A stretch of 64,000 nt of DNA from Plasmopara viticola (GCA_001695595.3 MBPM02000012.1:558001-622000); one strand, 5' to 3'; shown: positions 31,612 through 43,900, counted from the stretch's first letter. A program made the numbers and translations. The notes: a model not told the origin generated them from the letters alone.

Positions 31612-32597
31612 AAGATCGTAAAAGAAAGCGGTGTAGTCTCCTTAGATACTTTTCATATCCACAGATGCGTCTAATTGACCGCTAAAAGACACGCGTTTGT
31701 TGGCAGTTGCACCGGGACCTTCGTTCTTGAACATTTTGAAGTAGACGTTTGAAGTCGACTCGCTATTCCACGTTGACCACCCTTTCGGGGCCACAACGTC
31801 TTTCAGGTTGCTATTCTGAAACACACAGCGAGTGTACTGTCTCCACGGACGACCCAAAGAAGACTGACCTTTGCCATGTACATTGGCCTTGTTAAACACA
31901 AATTCAGATACAGGAGTAGGACTATCGTTGCCATTGGCAGTGATCCAACCATCACCGACAACCTCAAGGTCGCAGTTTTCGAACCAGGCCATGGCCTTAT
32001 GACCGAAAATAAAGTTGACGGCCCCACTAATGTGCGATTCAGCAACCAGCCCACGGCCACTGGAAGCAACCAAAGTGTCCTGGTACCCCGTGAAACTGCA
32101 CTTGTAGAAGCCGTGTTCTTTGCCTCCTGCAAAGACTGCCACACCTTGTTCATTCACTGCGATTTGACCAACTTTATGGCCAGATTAAGTTGTACAACTT
32201 GACTTGGCAAACTTTGGTACTAAGCGTACCTGTATGGAAGTTGCGATTGTTTCCTCCACGACGTCACGTTGGGCTTTGGCATGGGTAATTAATTAGTCAC
32301 CTTGTTCTGGCTAAATTAAGTCGTGTCACACGTGTACCCCTGCACAATCACCTTTTTTAACTCTTTCGGGATGACGACTTGCTTCTCGTACTCACCCGGG
32401 TAGATGAACAGATTGGCTCTCTCCTTAGTCAGCTTGGAAATACCCTCTTCGATGGTCTTATAACTCCCCGATTGCTGACCCGTCTGATCAACGACAACAC
32501 TGGATTCTGGGTCACTAGATTTGGTCCTCGAGTTAGAGCCATCACAGCCCGCCAAGAGGGATGTTACGAGCGTGGCACATAGACCAAACTTCCGCAA
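31612..32597 (-). pseudogene. Pectin methylesterase pseudogene, PME copy 4
   Basis: Homologous over nearly its whole length to the other copies. The start codon is changed to TTG (32595-32597). A stop replaces Gln in the CDTTQF segment (about 32314). Indels break the frame in the middle (about 32160-32310, including a short 'taat' duplication). A stop replaces Leu near the C-terminus (DMKSI-stop, about 31642). The last residues (ANYM) are missing near 31617. It still reads YQDT, VNFIFG (Asp to Asn at the nucleophile) and LGRPW. The promoter region is recognisable but altered (CATTTATCAATATTT). It is clearly dead. Confidence 0.93.
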
Positions 32598-33734
32598 AAT
32601 TCAATAAGTTGATATAAGCTATTCAAGAAATATTGATAAATGATCAAGTTTCTTGCCACAGTCCCCGCGCGGTGGCTGCCTTTTGCAAGACAGCCATGGC
32701 ATGGCTATTCAGAGCGTATTGCAGACAGTTTTTTTATGTATAACAACCCATTAGGCCTACTTTTCTATATCTTCATAACCATGCTTTCCCAAGTGTCACC
32801 AATGGCGGAGTATGTATACCTTTGGTAGCATCAATATTACACTCTGGGCAACGGGTTGGTAGGTTTGTGGCTTTCCACGCGCGAGAGGCTTTTTTCAGCG
32901 GCAATCTAAGCAAGCAATCTGATACCTGTACAACTGAATTCCTTTAAGCGACTAAACAAAATGAGCTCCGCGCCTATCTATCTACTACACGGCTTGAAAA
33001 CTTCTGCTTGAGCGGCAACACAGCCCTCTAATTTCTGTCTCGATTTCATTCAAGAAGTCATTGGTGCTACAATGGTCAATTGCTGCTTTGGTCCGTGATG
33101 TGAATTAGTAATGAATTATACATCGACTTTGAGGTAGCTATGCGCACGAAAATGTCGATGTCGATAACTTTATTGCCGTGGGGAGCGCACAGAATTAATA
33201 CTTAGTGCGCTGAAAGCGGTACTGGGCCAAATGCACCTTCTCAATACGATTACGGTCTTTATGCGCCGCGTCAAATTATCATTCGCACAAAAAATTTGTG
33301 GTTTGCGTTGTGCTACGTAGTATGGTTCCGCTAATACCGGTACGAGTAAGGCATGGCTCAAATTTAAAGGAGATTAAAAGGGCCGGACATGGGATCATGT
33401 CCCAGAACAGCCTACTTCAAAATTGTGCTTTAGAACGGTCCTTATGCTTTTTTGCTTGGGTATTAAAAGGTCAAAATATAAAGGCGTTTGCGCAAGCTTG
33501 ATTAGTCCAGAAGAGCTAAATGCGTTGTATGCTCGTAGTATCTCTTTTACTGTCGTTGATAAGGCTTGCCTGATTGATCTGTTTTCTTGTAAGATTTTTT
33601 TAGATCAGCCACGCAAGAATGTAAGAATAAAATCAGGGTCTAACATCTGGCTGGAAATATATTTATCGTTGCTAGACGGCTGTAGGTAAAAAAAATCTTT
33701 CAAGAAAATAAGAACTATTTTTTTTTTGCTTAGT
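32598..33734. other. 5' flank of PME copy 4
   Basis: Contains the shared upstream block on the minus strand (32640-32710), then a diverged 5' flank like 2500-3300. 33560-33720 resembles 30280-30400. No gene is seen. Confidence 0.55.
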
Positions 33735-34110
33735 CCATTTGGCCATGGCGCAAACACTGACGTGATTGTTGAGCGAGGTCACATAAGACACCTTCACTCA
33801 GCTTAAAAGTATTAATGGCATAATGGTAATGTAACTTTTGCTGACGATGTATGAATGTTGCCTGCTCAGGGGAAGGCCTTGTGCGCTTCATGCGATGATG
33901 GGCAAGTTCTATCGCTGCATTGTCGCCTTTCCACCATTGTGCTGGAGATTTCCTTTTTAACATACACACTGGCCACATTTGTATCTATACTTCTGTACTC
34001 CTCGGAAGCAAATGTTTGCTTTTCTCAAATCCCACGACTTTCTGCGCACTCATGGGTTCGAAATTATAGGTCAATGGGCTTGCATTGCATTGTATGAACT
34101 CTGAACTTTT
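33735..34110 (+). repeat. R spacer repeat, copy 7
   Basis: Diverged R copy between the pseudogene unit and PME copy 5, in the minus-unit orientation, so copies 4 and 5 form a second head-to-head pair like copies 1 and 2. Confidence 0.65.
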
Positions 34111-34418
34111 TCCCGCTTTGCTTATATAATCAGAAATGCGTGTTTCCCCGAACAAAGCAGCGATAACTATTTGAGCATCAATAAATGACTGGCTGACAAC
34201 AAGCCACATAATCGAAGGCTCTTCTGTATTTGAAGTAGAGTAGTGCAAGCTGTGTAGTAGACAGATGCTGATGCCATTTTGTCAAAGTCGCTCAAAGACA
34301 ATGCCCGCGTAGGCACGAAAGAGCTTAACATTGCAATTTGTTCGCAATCGTGGAAAGTCACATTAGACTATCGATCTTCCAACCCATCATTCTTGTTGTA
34401 CTTACTTTAAATGCAAAA

Positions 34419-34471
34419 AAAAAATACACAACGCTAGAATAAAGTCTTTATTCGAGCGTTATGTATTTTTT
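34419..34471. repeat. 53-bp near-perfect palindrome upstream of PME copy 5
   Basis: Two 26-bp half sites (34419-34444 and 34446-34471) around a single T pair at 24 of 26 positions, from A6 at one end to T6 at the other, with inner GAATAAAG/CTTTATTC. It lies 169 bp before the PME ATG. It could form a cruciform or hairpin or be a remnant of a foldback element. I did not see it before the other copies. Confidence 0.85.
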
Positions 34472-34593
34472 TATATGATGTCAAACCTTTGCAGTATAAG
34501 TACATACAAAGAATGTCTGCGATACGTACAGACCAGCTATGCCATGGCTTGCAAAAGGCAGCTGTCGCGCAGGGGGCGTGGCAAGAAACGAAA

Positions 34594-34610
34594 TCATTCA
34601 TCAACTTTCC
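34594..34610 (+). promoter_or_regulatory. Inr+FPR core promoter of PME copy 5
   Basis: TCATTCATCAACTTTCC closely fits the oomycete Inr+FPR consensus and ends 29 bp before the ATG at 34640. The shared block (CGCAGGGGGCGTGGCAAGAAAC) lies just upstream. Confidence 0.7.
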
Positions 34611-34639
34611 TCATTCGGATCAAATCAAACTGTCAATCT

Positions 34640-35650
34640 ATGCGCTTCTTTGCTCTACCTATCGCTGTGTTTGCCTCACTCGCGACACCCCTTTTGGCGG
34701 GTTGCGATGGCCCTAACTCGAGGACCAAACCAAGTGACCCAGAATCCACAATTGTCGTAGATCAGAGAGGTCAGCAGTCGGGGAGTTACAAGACCATTGA
34801 AGAGGGCATTTCCAGGCTGACTAAGGAAAAATTCAATCTATTCATCTACCCGGGTGAGTACGGGGAGCAAGTCGTCATCCCGAAAGAGTTAAAAAAGGTG
34901 GTTGTGCAGGGGTACACGTGTGATACGAATCAATATAGCCAAAACAAGGTGACAATTACCCATGCCGAAGCCCAACGTGACGTCGTGGAGGAAAGGAACC
35001 GCAACTTTTATACAGGCACGCTTAGTATCAAAGCTCGCGCAGTCAAGTTGTACAATCTCAATGTGGCCAATACAGTTGGTCAAATCGCGGTGAATGGACA
35101 AGGTGTGGCAGTTTTTGCAGGAGGCAAAGAACACGGCTTCTACAGTTGCAGTTTCACGGGGTACCAGAACACTTTGGCTGCTTCCAAGGGCCGTGTGCTG
35201 GTTGCTAAATCGCACATTAGTGGGGCCGTTGACTTTATCTTCGGTACTAGGGGCATGGCATGGTTTGAGACCTGCGACCTTGAGGTTGTCGGTAATGGTT
35301 GGATCACCGCCAATGCAAACAATGGTACTAAAGTCATATCCGAATTTGTGTTTAACAAGGCCCATGTACATGGCAAGGGTCTGTCTTTCTTGGGTCGTCC
35401 GTGGAGACAGTACGCTCGCTGTGTGTTCCAGAATAGCTATCTGGAAAGTGTTGTGGCACCGGAGGGGTGGTCAACGTGGAATGGCGAGTCGACATCACAC
35501 GTTTACTTCAAAGAGTATAAGAACAACGGTCCTGGTGCAAATTCCAACAAACGCGTGCCTTTCAGCGGTCAGTTAAACGCACCTGTGGATATCAAGAGTA
35601 TCTTAGGAGATTACATCGGGGATTTCTTTTACGATGGGAAATACATGTAG
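34640..35650 (+). CDS. Pectin methylesterase-like protein, PME copy 5 (QNT variant)
   Basis: This intact 336-residue CE8 protein has a signal peptide (1-20). The frame is open 165 bp further upstream, but that part matches the non-coding promoter block of the other copies, so the ATG at 34640 before the signal peptide is the start. Gln154, Gln176, Asp198 (VDFIFG) and Arg253 (LGRPW) are kept, but the YQDT Asp is Asn177 (codon AAC, 35168-35170), as in copy 3. Other departures are TRG after VDFIFG (shared in part with copy 3), ANANNGTKV in place of ANGNDSPNPV, and the end FFYDGKYM. Catalytic activity is doubtful by family knowledge. A substrate-binding or decoy role would be speculation. Confidence 0.92.
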   Translation: MRFFALPIAVFASLATPLLAGCDGPNSRTKPSDPESTIVVDQRGQQSGSYKTIEEGISRLTKEKFNLFIYPGEYGEQVVIPKELKKVVVQGYTCDTNQYSQNKVTITHAEAQRDVVEERNRNFYTGTLSIKARAVKLYNLNVANTVGQIAVNGQGVAVFAGGKEHGFYSCSFTGYQNTLAASKGRVLVAKSHISGAVDFIFGTRGMAWFETCDLEVVGNGWITANANNGTKVISEFVFNKAHVHGKGLSFLGRPWRQYARCVFQNSYLESVVAPEGWSTWNGESTSHVYFKEYKNNGPGANSNKRVPFSGQLNAPVDIKSILGDYIGDFFYDGKYM

Positions 35651-35929
35651 GATCGCGTTACAAGGGCACGCTCGATGTTTACTGAAGTCCGTAGGACGTA
35701 GTAACTACTAAGAATTGTTTTTGAACGCAATTTTCATTGCCATTACTCCACATCAAATAGTTTCATTATGCGCAGAAATCTCAAAAAGTGCGCAACATTT
35801 CTTTTTCTAGACTGTTAAAATATGGCAATTTGTTTCGTTTTAATTTTGAAGGTCTGTTAAGAAAGGTTTTAGTACATAATACATTTAGAGGCCATTCGGC
35901 TGTGCGTCCAACTTTAAGCCCATGACCTC

Positions 35930-37640
35930 GTGAGGATAGTTGCTCTTGGTGACATTAAAGCATCACGACTATTGTCGCGCTCGAGAACTTGAGCACCTAC
36001 TGCACAAGACACTATGAGTGCCAATGGCCAAGCGGATGTAATCGCTCAGGCTAATTTAACATCTTTTACAACGGCAAGACAAGACACACTAAACTACTGC
36101 TGTACTATCAAGCCCACGTGAACTATTAAATATAAGCTTAAATGCGACAGGCAAAGAGCGCTTCGAGCTTCTCGTCGCGTCAAGAGGTGAGGCGGAGAAA
36201 AAGGATCCTTTTAATTATAAGGGAAAGGTTGGCAAAGTTATTAAACAATGGATTTTTGCAGCGGAAGAGTAATGCGTCAATAACGCCACTTGATGACAAC
36301 AGAGTTGGTTAACCTTTTACGATTTATCTTGAGTATTTTAGTTAAGTCAGTGCTGAGTAAGTATTTTGCCATTATAGCCGACTGCGTGCGCATGAACTTG
36401 CACAGGACGTGAGCACTGTTTAGAACTCAACTGCGCACACGCTTTAGGTCTAAAAAGTTTCAGTACGCTTTTCAAAAACGGCTGCTTTATCCAAAGCATC
36501 AAGTCCTGGACTTAGCTGGAGATCACTTATTTAGGAATACGATTTTTTTTAATATAGAAAAGATCGCGAAGAAGATCATGGAAAATTGTCCGAGTACTCT
36601 TCTGGAGACAACAGAAATTGCTTTTTAGATTGAGTTTCCCCATTGCTTGGGTAAACCACCTCGTGAATCGACTAAGTCGTCATAGACAGTGCCAACAGGA
36701 TCGATTCGCCGTGCGAGCAAGGCCCGCGTGCGTCAAACGCACAAAATGACGATGCCAATTTGGGGCTAATTTAACACTTGCGAAATGTGTCAGCGCAATA
36801 AGCTAGACAAACTAAACCACAAAAGTTAATATAATTTCTGACATTTTTAAACGGCATATGGGTCGACAATGTTATTGCGTCTTTAGAAAAGACCAAACTT
36901 TGTTTCAATGCCGTCATGGTGATTCTTCCTTCCTTAGCAAAAAGGGCTACGTCCATCGCTACGAAGACAGCGAACGATCCTGTGGAGATTGCAAAGGTCG
37001 TAATGAAGAACTATGTTTATGAGCTTGGTTTGCTAAAGATAATTGTGATGGATCGAGACAGCAAGTTAACATCCAAGCTATGGCAAGCAAATGTGTCTGC
37101 TGAGGGGTCGCAGCACAGTTTCTCGTCGACTTTTAGGCTGCAAACAAACGGACAAAAGAAATTTGTAATTGTTCAATCGAGGATTACTCTAGAGTATCAT
37201 CATTTCAGTGATTTTGATTTTGGATGGCAAGAATATATATGTCCGTCACGAAGATTTTGCTTATTTAAAGAAAGTTGCGCCAAGATATACTGGCCTATTT
37301 TCGAACGTCAAGAAAGCTTAACAAGATTCTTGTTGGAATTAGGGTAGAGATCAAAGCTGCATCCAGTGATTCAAATTTCTTTATTGTGGCCGCATCGCAA
37401 GGATCTCGAGCGTTGACGAAAGGTAAAAATGCCATGTTTGCCGAAGGCTCCAGAGCACAACTCGGTAGATCCATCTTTGAACACCGAATGTACGAGAAAA
37501 TCGCGCACTACATAATTTAGTGGCGTAGTGTAATCAAGAAGGACGCCACGTGGGAGCCCGTGGAGAATCTAAAGCAGATTTTTGGGCTCAATCGACCTCA
37601 TTTGGAAATAGAAAAGGTTCTTTCCCTTTTTTAAAATCGG
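35930..37640 (+). mobile_element. Ty3/gypsy relic A, internally deleted
   Basis: 35990-36720 resembles the gag-side region of relic B (42180-42930). Near 36770 it jumps to an integrase zinc-finger remnant (TCEMCQRNKLDKLN). The integrase core follows (about 36910-37200: IVMDRDSKLTSKLW, then LQTNGQKK), then a linker with 'KKVAPRYTG'-like remnants (about 37270) and a chromodomain-type end (ATWEPVENLKQIF, about 37545-37585). Protease, RT and RNase H are missing. Stops and frame changes throughout. LTRs are not defined. Confidence 0.75.
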
Positions 37641-39900
37641 TCATTTCATATCCTTCACATAGAGATGTATGAGTTATGTACAAGCAAATTGTAGCTTAAA
37701 TTGTATATCTTCTCGAAGGAAGGTCGTGTGATGTAAGTGTTGCTGCCAGCAAACTTGTCGGTAACAATTTCAGTGAGGCAACCAAGCCAAGAATGTACAT
37801 TGTTCTACAAGAAATACTATATACAGAAATCTGCGACCGCAAAGTTTCAAAAGTAAAAGTAAGGGTTCTAATGGGTATAGACGTCCTATAACCACTGGAA
37901 AGCAAGGGACTTTAATAATTGATTGGTAGGCGTCAGAATGATACTAATAGGTGGCTCGGAGCCACATCTTAGTCTCTCCTCAAGTTTGAAGGGCTGAAAC
38001 AACCTCAACCGGGTTCACCATTCTTACAAAATTTAAACAGTCTGGAGCGAATAATCTTCCTGACTACGCTCGGCTAATAAAGTTGGACTAGCAAATAGCA
38101 GAAAACCAAACTGACTGACCCTCGGCGCCCCCTCCTGCCCCTTGAAGGAGACAAGGCGCTTCCCCAAAGCTATAGAATCTTGCCTACTTTCTCTCTTTAG
38201 ACCCATCAGTTGATTCTTTGAGTGACCGGCTTGCGAATTACAACGTAAGCTATACATTTCTCTTTGAGTCTCGCGCGCATCGAGCCTTTTCTAATCCCTT
38301 TCGTCCACAACTTTTGGCTGGATGGTAGCCGTGATGCAGTGTCTCATTACAAGGCACACGTTATGCTGTAGTAGTCCACCAGTGCAGCCATTGGATAAGA
38401 GCTATTCTTCGAGAAATCCAGCTACTACAGCTGTTGTTATTGCAATGCCAATCCAGCCACGCCCTAACTCAATCACGGGTAGTACAAAAAGACTATCACA
38501 GTAAGATTGACCAAGCAAATACTATACAATTATTGTTTAATCGATCACTCATAGGGATAAAAGCTATCTGAAGGCGTATAGTCTATTGCCCAGATAATTT
38601 GTCTTAGGTTTAATTCAAATAGACTTAACGAGTTATGGAATGTTTTAAACCGTTTTCAAAACGTGCATCAAGCCGAACTCGGCATTGGCTTCCCGTATTT
38701 TGCGGGAAATCATAACAAAAGCTTGAGAGCTTCGAGCTACTTTCACAAAAATGATGTGGTACATGCCTTCTGAAAACTACTGACAGGAAAAGTCTATACC
38801 ACAATCCAAAAGCGCATCATGTCCACCCACGCCTATTCTGTCACCTTCTTAGTGACGTAAAACATTCAGTTCCGTTATCCACACTCCTATGGCTTTTGAA
38901 GCGCCAAGCTTTGTAAGTATTAACGAGTGCTTGTAAAGTACAACTTAAAGCGCTCAATCATCAGCCATTATTTGCATTTTAAGCACATCGTCACCCGCGT
39001 CGTCCCACTTCATTATCAAATGGATGATGTGATCGAATGAACCTTTTTAAAAGCTATTGGCTTTACTAAATACGACAATCTAGTTTTACCTTGCTGCTGT
39101 GAACCAAGTAGTTTTTGGCATCTGAGTTCTTGCAATCTGAGCTTTGAGCTGAACGAGTTTCAGTCGCTTCACTGTTGTTAACCACAAAGACTTCCAAAAA
39201 TTATTGAGCTCCTTGTGACGGTCCTCAAGAACTCACGAACCAATTATAAGTTTACGATATTTCTGTATACCCGTATAACGAAGCCGAAGGCAACAGCTCA
39301 GTGGTAATGGATGCAAATCAAGCAGAGCCAAATGGATAGATATCCAGAAGTCATGTTTTACTTTTTAGCAGCGATATAGATCTCACCGAAAGACAAAAAC
39401 ACTAAATCATACACCACCCAAAGGAGTTTCGAATATTTGTACCAAACAAGCGCGCAACAACACTTACCAAACACAAAATGCCACGTTCCTGTTAAAAAAG
39501 TAACTTTTCGTAACCTATTGCCCCCATTGTGTGGCCTGTACAAATAATGCCAGGATGAGTCATTTCCCAAAATGTGGCCACGAGTACCCTCGTCTTGATG
39601 TCTTCAAGTTGGCGTGATAATCTCAAATCACAGACTGGCAAGATGCTCGCAAAGAAGTAGAATTTTTTTACCTTTCATTCGATTAATATTGGCCTATCTA
39701 CTAGTCAAGTGAAAATTTTCTCCCGAATTATATTCCATCAAACCTCTAGCATACAAGTTTTCAGTGCGGGAAATGTAGATCGTTATTTTCCAATATTATA
39801 AACTTGCAATTTGATACCAGTTGATCGATGTCAAAATGTTGAAGTAGCTGTATTTAACTACATAAGCGCACTAACCCGACTGTAAGCAAAGCCTACATTA
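37641..39900. other. AT-rich stretch without a supported gene
   Basis: 37900-38060 has weak similarity to 41160-41230 ('ggtggct.ggagccacat.ttag'), so part may be an LTR of the gypsy family. Frames are 60-74 codons and unrecognised. Confidence 0.45.
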
Positions 39901-40815
39901 ATCAAAAAGTAGTGATCGTTTTACCGGTGCAAGTTACTAAGAAATTTACGCAGGCAACAAAAATTACGCTGATCAACCTTTTGAGCAGGACATTTTTTCT
40001 CAGTTTGAAAGTGCTAATTAGTATAAAATTGTTGTAATTTTTGCGCTAGAGAAAAGACATAGGTATAAATTACTCATACAAGTTTTATATTAAAAAGCGG
40101 GCTTAGCTTTTTTTCATCATTAAGTGCCCGTTCGTAATCGTATCGTGAGCAGGTGAAGGTGCATTTCGCATTGGTTTGGTGCTCTAGACTCCGTTATGCA
40201 CAAAATGTATCATGAGATTCGACGGAAGAGAATTTGTCGATATCAGCGCATGGCTACCCCGAAACTGATGTATGACTGTACAACGGACCAAACCAGCAAA
40301 AACCATTTTAGTATCGATACATCACTGGCTGAAAAGAGCCACAAAACAGAGGGCTCTTGGAGCTTTAAATATGGAAAAGATAAACGCCGGCTCATTTTTG
40401 TCAAATTCGTATAAAGTAGAACAGTTGTACAGGCATAAGATAGCTCGCTTAAAATGCCGTTGTAAGAACCTTAAGCCCTTAACAAATAAGCGTTAGACTT
40501 CACCCTAGCTCTACTCTCAATACTTTTTTATATACATAATATCGGCAGTGTTGATATTTGAGCTCGTACTGTAAATATGCGTATAAAAGGAAGCTTGATG
40601 GGGTGGGTGTATGAAGATGAAATACATTTTGCGATGCGTAAAGCACTTGCGCCATAGCTCTCTTATGGCCACAATTAGATCGTGGCACCGATTTTAATCA
40701 TTCAAATTCATCTTTGACCTTCCTCGAGCCGCTTAAATATTTTGCACATTCTAGGTCGCGCAGGGACCGTAGCAAGAAGCTTAACAAATCGTTTAAATCA
40801 ACTTAATAAATTAGA
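39901..40815. other. 5' flank of the PME copy 6 relic
   Basis: 40130-40500 resembles the 5' flanks of copies 3 and 5 ('gag.ccaca.aa..gagggctct', 'cataagatagctcgcttaaa'), and 40755-40815 resembles the conserved block before the PME start ('cgcgcagggaccgtagcaagaag..taacaa'). No other gene. Confidence 0.6.
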
Positions 40816-40950
40816 AGCAAGTTTGATCTCCCCATCGCTGCGCTTGCCTCGTTCGAAACAGTCCTTTTGGCCGGTTGCGATGGTCTTAACTTGAGGGCTA
40901 AATCATATTACCAACCAAGTACTTTTGTCGCAGATCACTTAGGTCAAGTG
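40816..40950 (+). pseudogene. N-terminal relic of PME copy 6
   Basis: About 135 bp match the signal peptide and first residues of the PMEs (KFDLPIAALASFETVLLAGCDGLNLRAKSYYQPSTFVADHLGQ). There is no ATG at the expected place. Similarity ends near 40950, where sequence resembling the region after relic B (about 46457, 'ttgccggtaa.ggccatt.cgcc') begins. The copy was thus probably cut by a gypsy insertion or a rearrangement at its edge. Confidence 0.8.
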
Positions 40951-43900
40951 ACCTAACCGTCGTCATCGGTAGGTTTGCCGGTAACGGCCATTGCGCCGTA
41001 TCTTCCATGCTCTAACAAATATATGATTTGTTACTATCCATAGGAATAGGCTTCTACATAATTCAAAGCGAGAAGCTAGGTCTAAACGTCTTGTAATCAT
41101 TTGTAATCAAGAGACCTTTCTAATTGAAGTTACTCCAGGATTTGCAAATGGCCAGATGTAGTATCAAGGAACGAAAGCCGTTAAGATGGGTGCACTAGAT
41201 GGCTAAGAGCCACATGCTAGGTTTTAGCAGGACAAGAATCCTCGAGAGCTCTCCTTCTCAAGTCACGTCTCAACATGAGCAACTACTTTTCCTACTCCTT
41301 AGCATACTTCGCCTAGCTCGCCGCTCAAGTCCCGGTGGTTAACTGACCTCTAAATAAGCTCTCTCCACAGTTGTGTTATACATTAGCCCTTGCTGTGCCA
41401 AGTTCAAAAGTTTAAGGCAAGGGTGTTTGTGCTCACATAGTGAAAACCGAGTCATCCTGTGATTACTGATAGTGGAAGATACTATATTACAAAGATTAGA
41501 CTTTTCAGCACGACCTAAATGTTCAGCGGTTATTGAATGTGGTTGCACGCTGAAGTGGTTCAAACATCTGGAGCTACTTCAATTGATCTGTGGTCTAGTG
41601 CGTTCGCCTTTTGGTGATTCCCTGTCCTGCTACTAATACACGGAAAGTAGTTACCCACTAAGCTTTGTTTGATCTAGCTGTACCCTTTGGCTTCGTTGTA
41701 TAAGAAAACGAAACATTCGTGTACGCACAACCCTTTGATCATCGACTTATAGTTTTAACGAGCCGTAAAGAGGAGTGCGACAAGCCAAAAAGACTAATGG
41801 TTAAGAACGGTGAAGCAAATGAAGCTTGTCCAGCTGATCAAAACGAATTCTCGGGTTGTAAGGACTCAGGTGCCAAAACTTTAGTACACAACAACACTGA
41901 AAATTAAGGCGTGTTCGACAAAATCAAGAAATCTTGGAAGGTTCATTAGACTACTATCCTTTTATACGAAAAGGTTAGACTGCTAAAGGATAATTAGTTT
42001 CTTTTTTCCTCTATTATTGTTACGGTCGTGTAGAGCATACAAATAGCGCTGAGAAGTTTAGCAATTATAGCCCAACAAAGTGGTCGTATCGCTGAGCGCC
42101 CATTTTCAAGCTAAAGATCTCGTCAGCAGACCAGAATGAGCGCTCTCAACAAAACGTTATGGCCAACGTCGCTCTTGATTTGACGAGTGTCGACTCCGCA
42201 AGATACAGCAAGTACCATGGCCAAGCAAATTATACCACTCAGGCTAATTAATATTCATCTACAGTGACGAGGCAATACACATTGTCCATGCAGCAAGTAC
42301 TGCTGCATTTCACCTAGCAACAATAGCGATATCAAGCTTAGGCGCAAGCTCAAATAGGAAAGGCTAACGAGCGCTTCGCTTTTCTAGTCACATCAAGAGG
42401 CGGGTAGAACAAAAAAAGTATTTTTATAAAATCAGGTGTGGCAGAAAAATTATATTCAAAAGTTTTGCGACAGAACAATACTTCGCCAATAAACGCCACT
42501 TGATGACGACAGAGTCGTCAGACTTTGTGGCGCTACACTCTCGTACTTTAAACAAGTCTGTGCTAAATTAGTACCGTGTCCTTATAGCTGTATGAGCGTG
42601 CACGAGACACAATAATTGCTTAAATTTACACTGCTAATACGCTTCAGGTCTAAAAATTTGGGTATGACATTCGAGAGCGAGCATTTCACCTGAGCTATTG
42701 ACGGATAAGTCTCTAAGCTCCATGGCTTGATGTCCCAGACTGAGTTGACGATCACAAAATGGACAGATGGTATTTTACTGGAACCGATTACGGGAAGAGA
42801 TCACAAACAAGATCAATGAAAAACTTTTGAGTACTCTCCATGAAACCATCAATGTTGCCTATAACTTCGAGTTTGTCCATTACTCGGGTAGATCAAATCG
42901 TGTACGTTCAAGACGGGGCCTACGGAATCGGGTATCATGCAAATAATTCACGACCTCAGAAACTAAGGTATTAAAATAAGGAAGGATAAGAACGACGACT
43001 GGACTATTTTGGCAATATGCAACAGTTGCGGCGTTGTCGGTCACACATCTCCGCAAAGTACCGCACTTAAGCGTAAAAATCGAGTCGTCATATTAGGTTG
43101 CTCATCTCAAAGCAGAAGCTCAAGCATTTAAGAACGTAGGTCAAGAGAGAGCCATCATCGTCTTCATCGACAATGAATGTAATCTTATCGGTGTATTTTA
43201 AGATTTGGTGAAGCCACTTGAGCTCGAAGTGACCAAGGGCGGGATGACATAAGTACGACCAGGTTGTTCACCGCCCTCGAAGAACTATGCAATTAAATTT
43301 ACAGATACCTGGAATCTATTTAACATCGAAATTCTTTAAGTCATGCGTGTTTCTGAGAATAAATATTACATCATCGGCATGATGTGGCTTCGTGAATTTT
43401 TTTTTAAATATGATCTGGACTGCAGGACGCATGACACCACAAATCAGAACAAAGCACCACGAAGCGATTTAACTTCATCCGCATAATCGAGGTTTGGCCA
43501 GATAGGCTACTGGACAACACAAGGCTCGCGTAAACTAGAGTCGCGAGATACTATCGAAAACAAGGTCACCATGACCGTCAAAGAATGACGCAGCTAGTCT
43601 TTTCTCGCCAGTCTTTGAGAATGATCGCTACGATAAAAGGTTTCAAAGCTATCTTCTTTATTACTTCGTACGATTTTGAGAAGACTAGGCACTTTTAAAA
43701 TCTTGGATGCAAAAGTGTATGACTGTATGCGGACATAATTCTTCGCACAGATGTTCCTAGCGACACATTTTTAGTACGGGATGGAATTGAGCACGAATTT
43801 TTTTTGCTTAAGCCTGATACCGAGTCGACATTCGTCAATCAAAGGCGCCAGATCCTGAACAGTGTAGGTCTATCCATAAATAAACCAAAGAGACGATTCA

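Noticed and set aside
34475..34639. N-terminal extension of 55 codons on PME copy 5
   Set aside because: It covers the conserved promoter block and the Inr+FPR motif; the signal peptide begins at the ATG at 34640.
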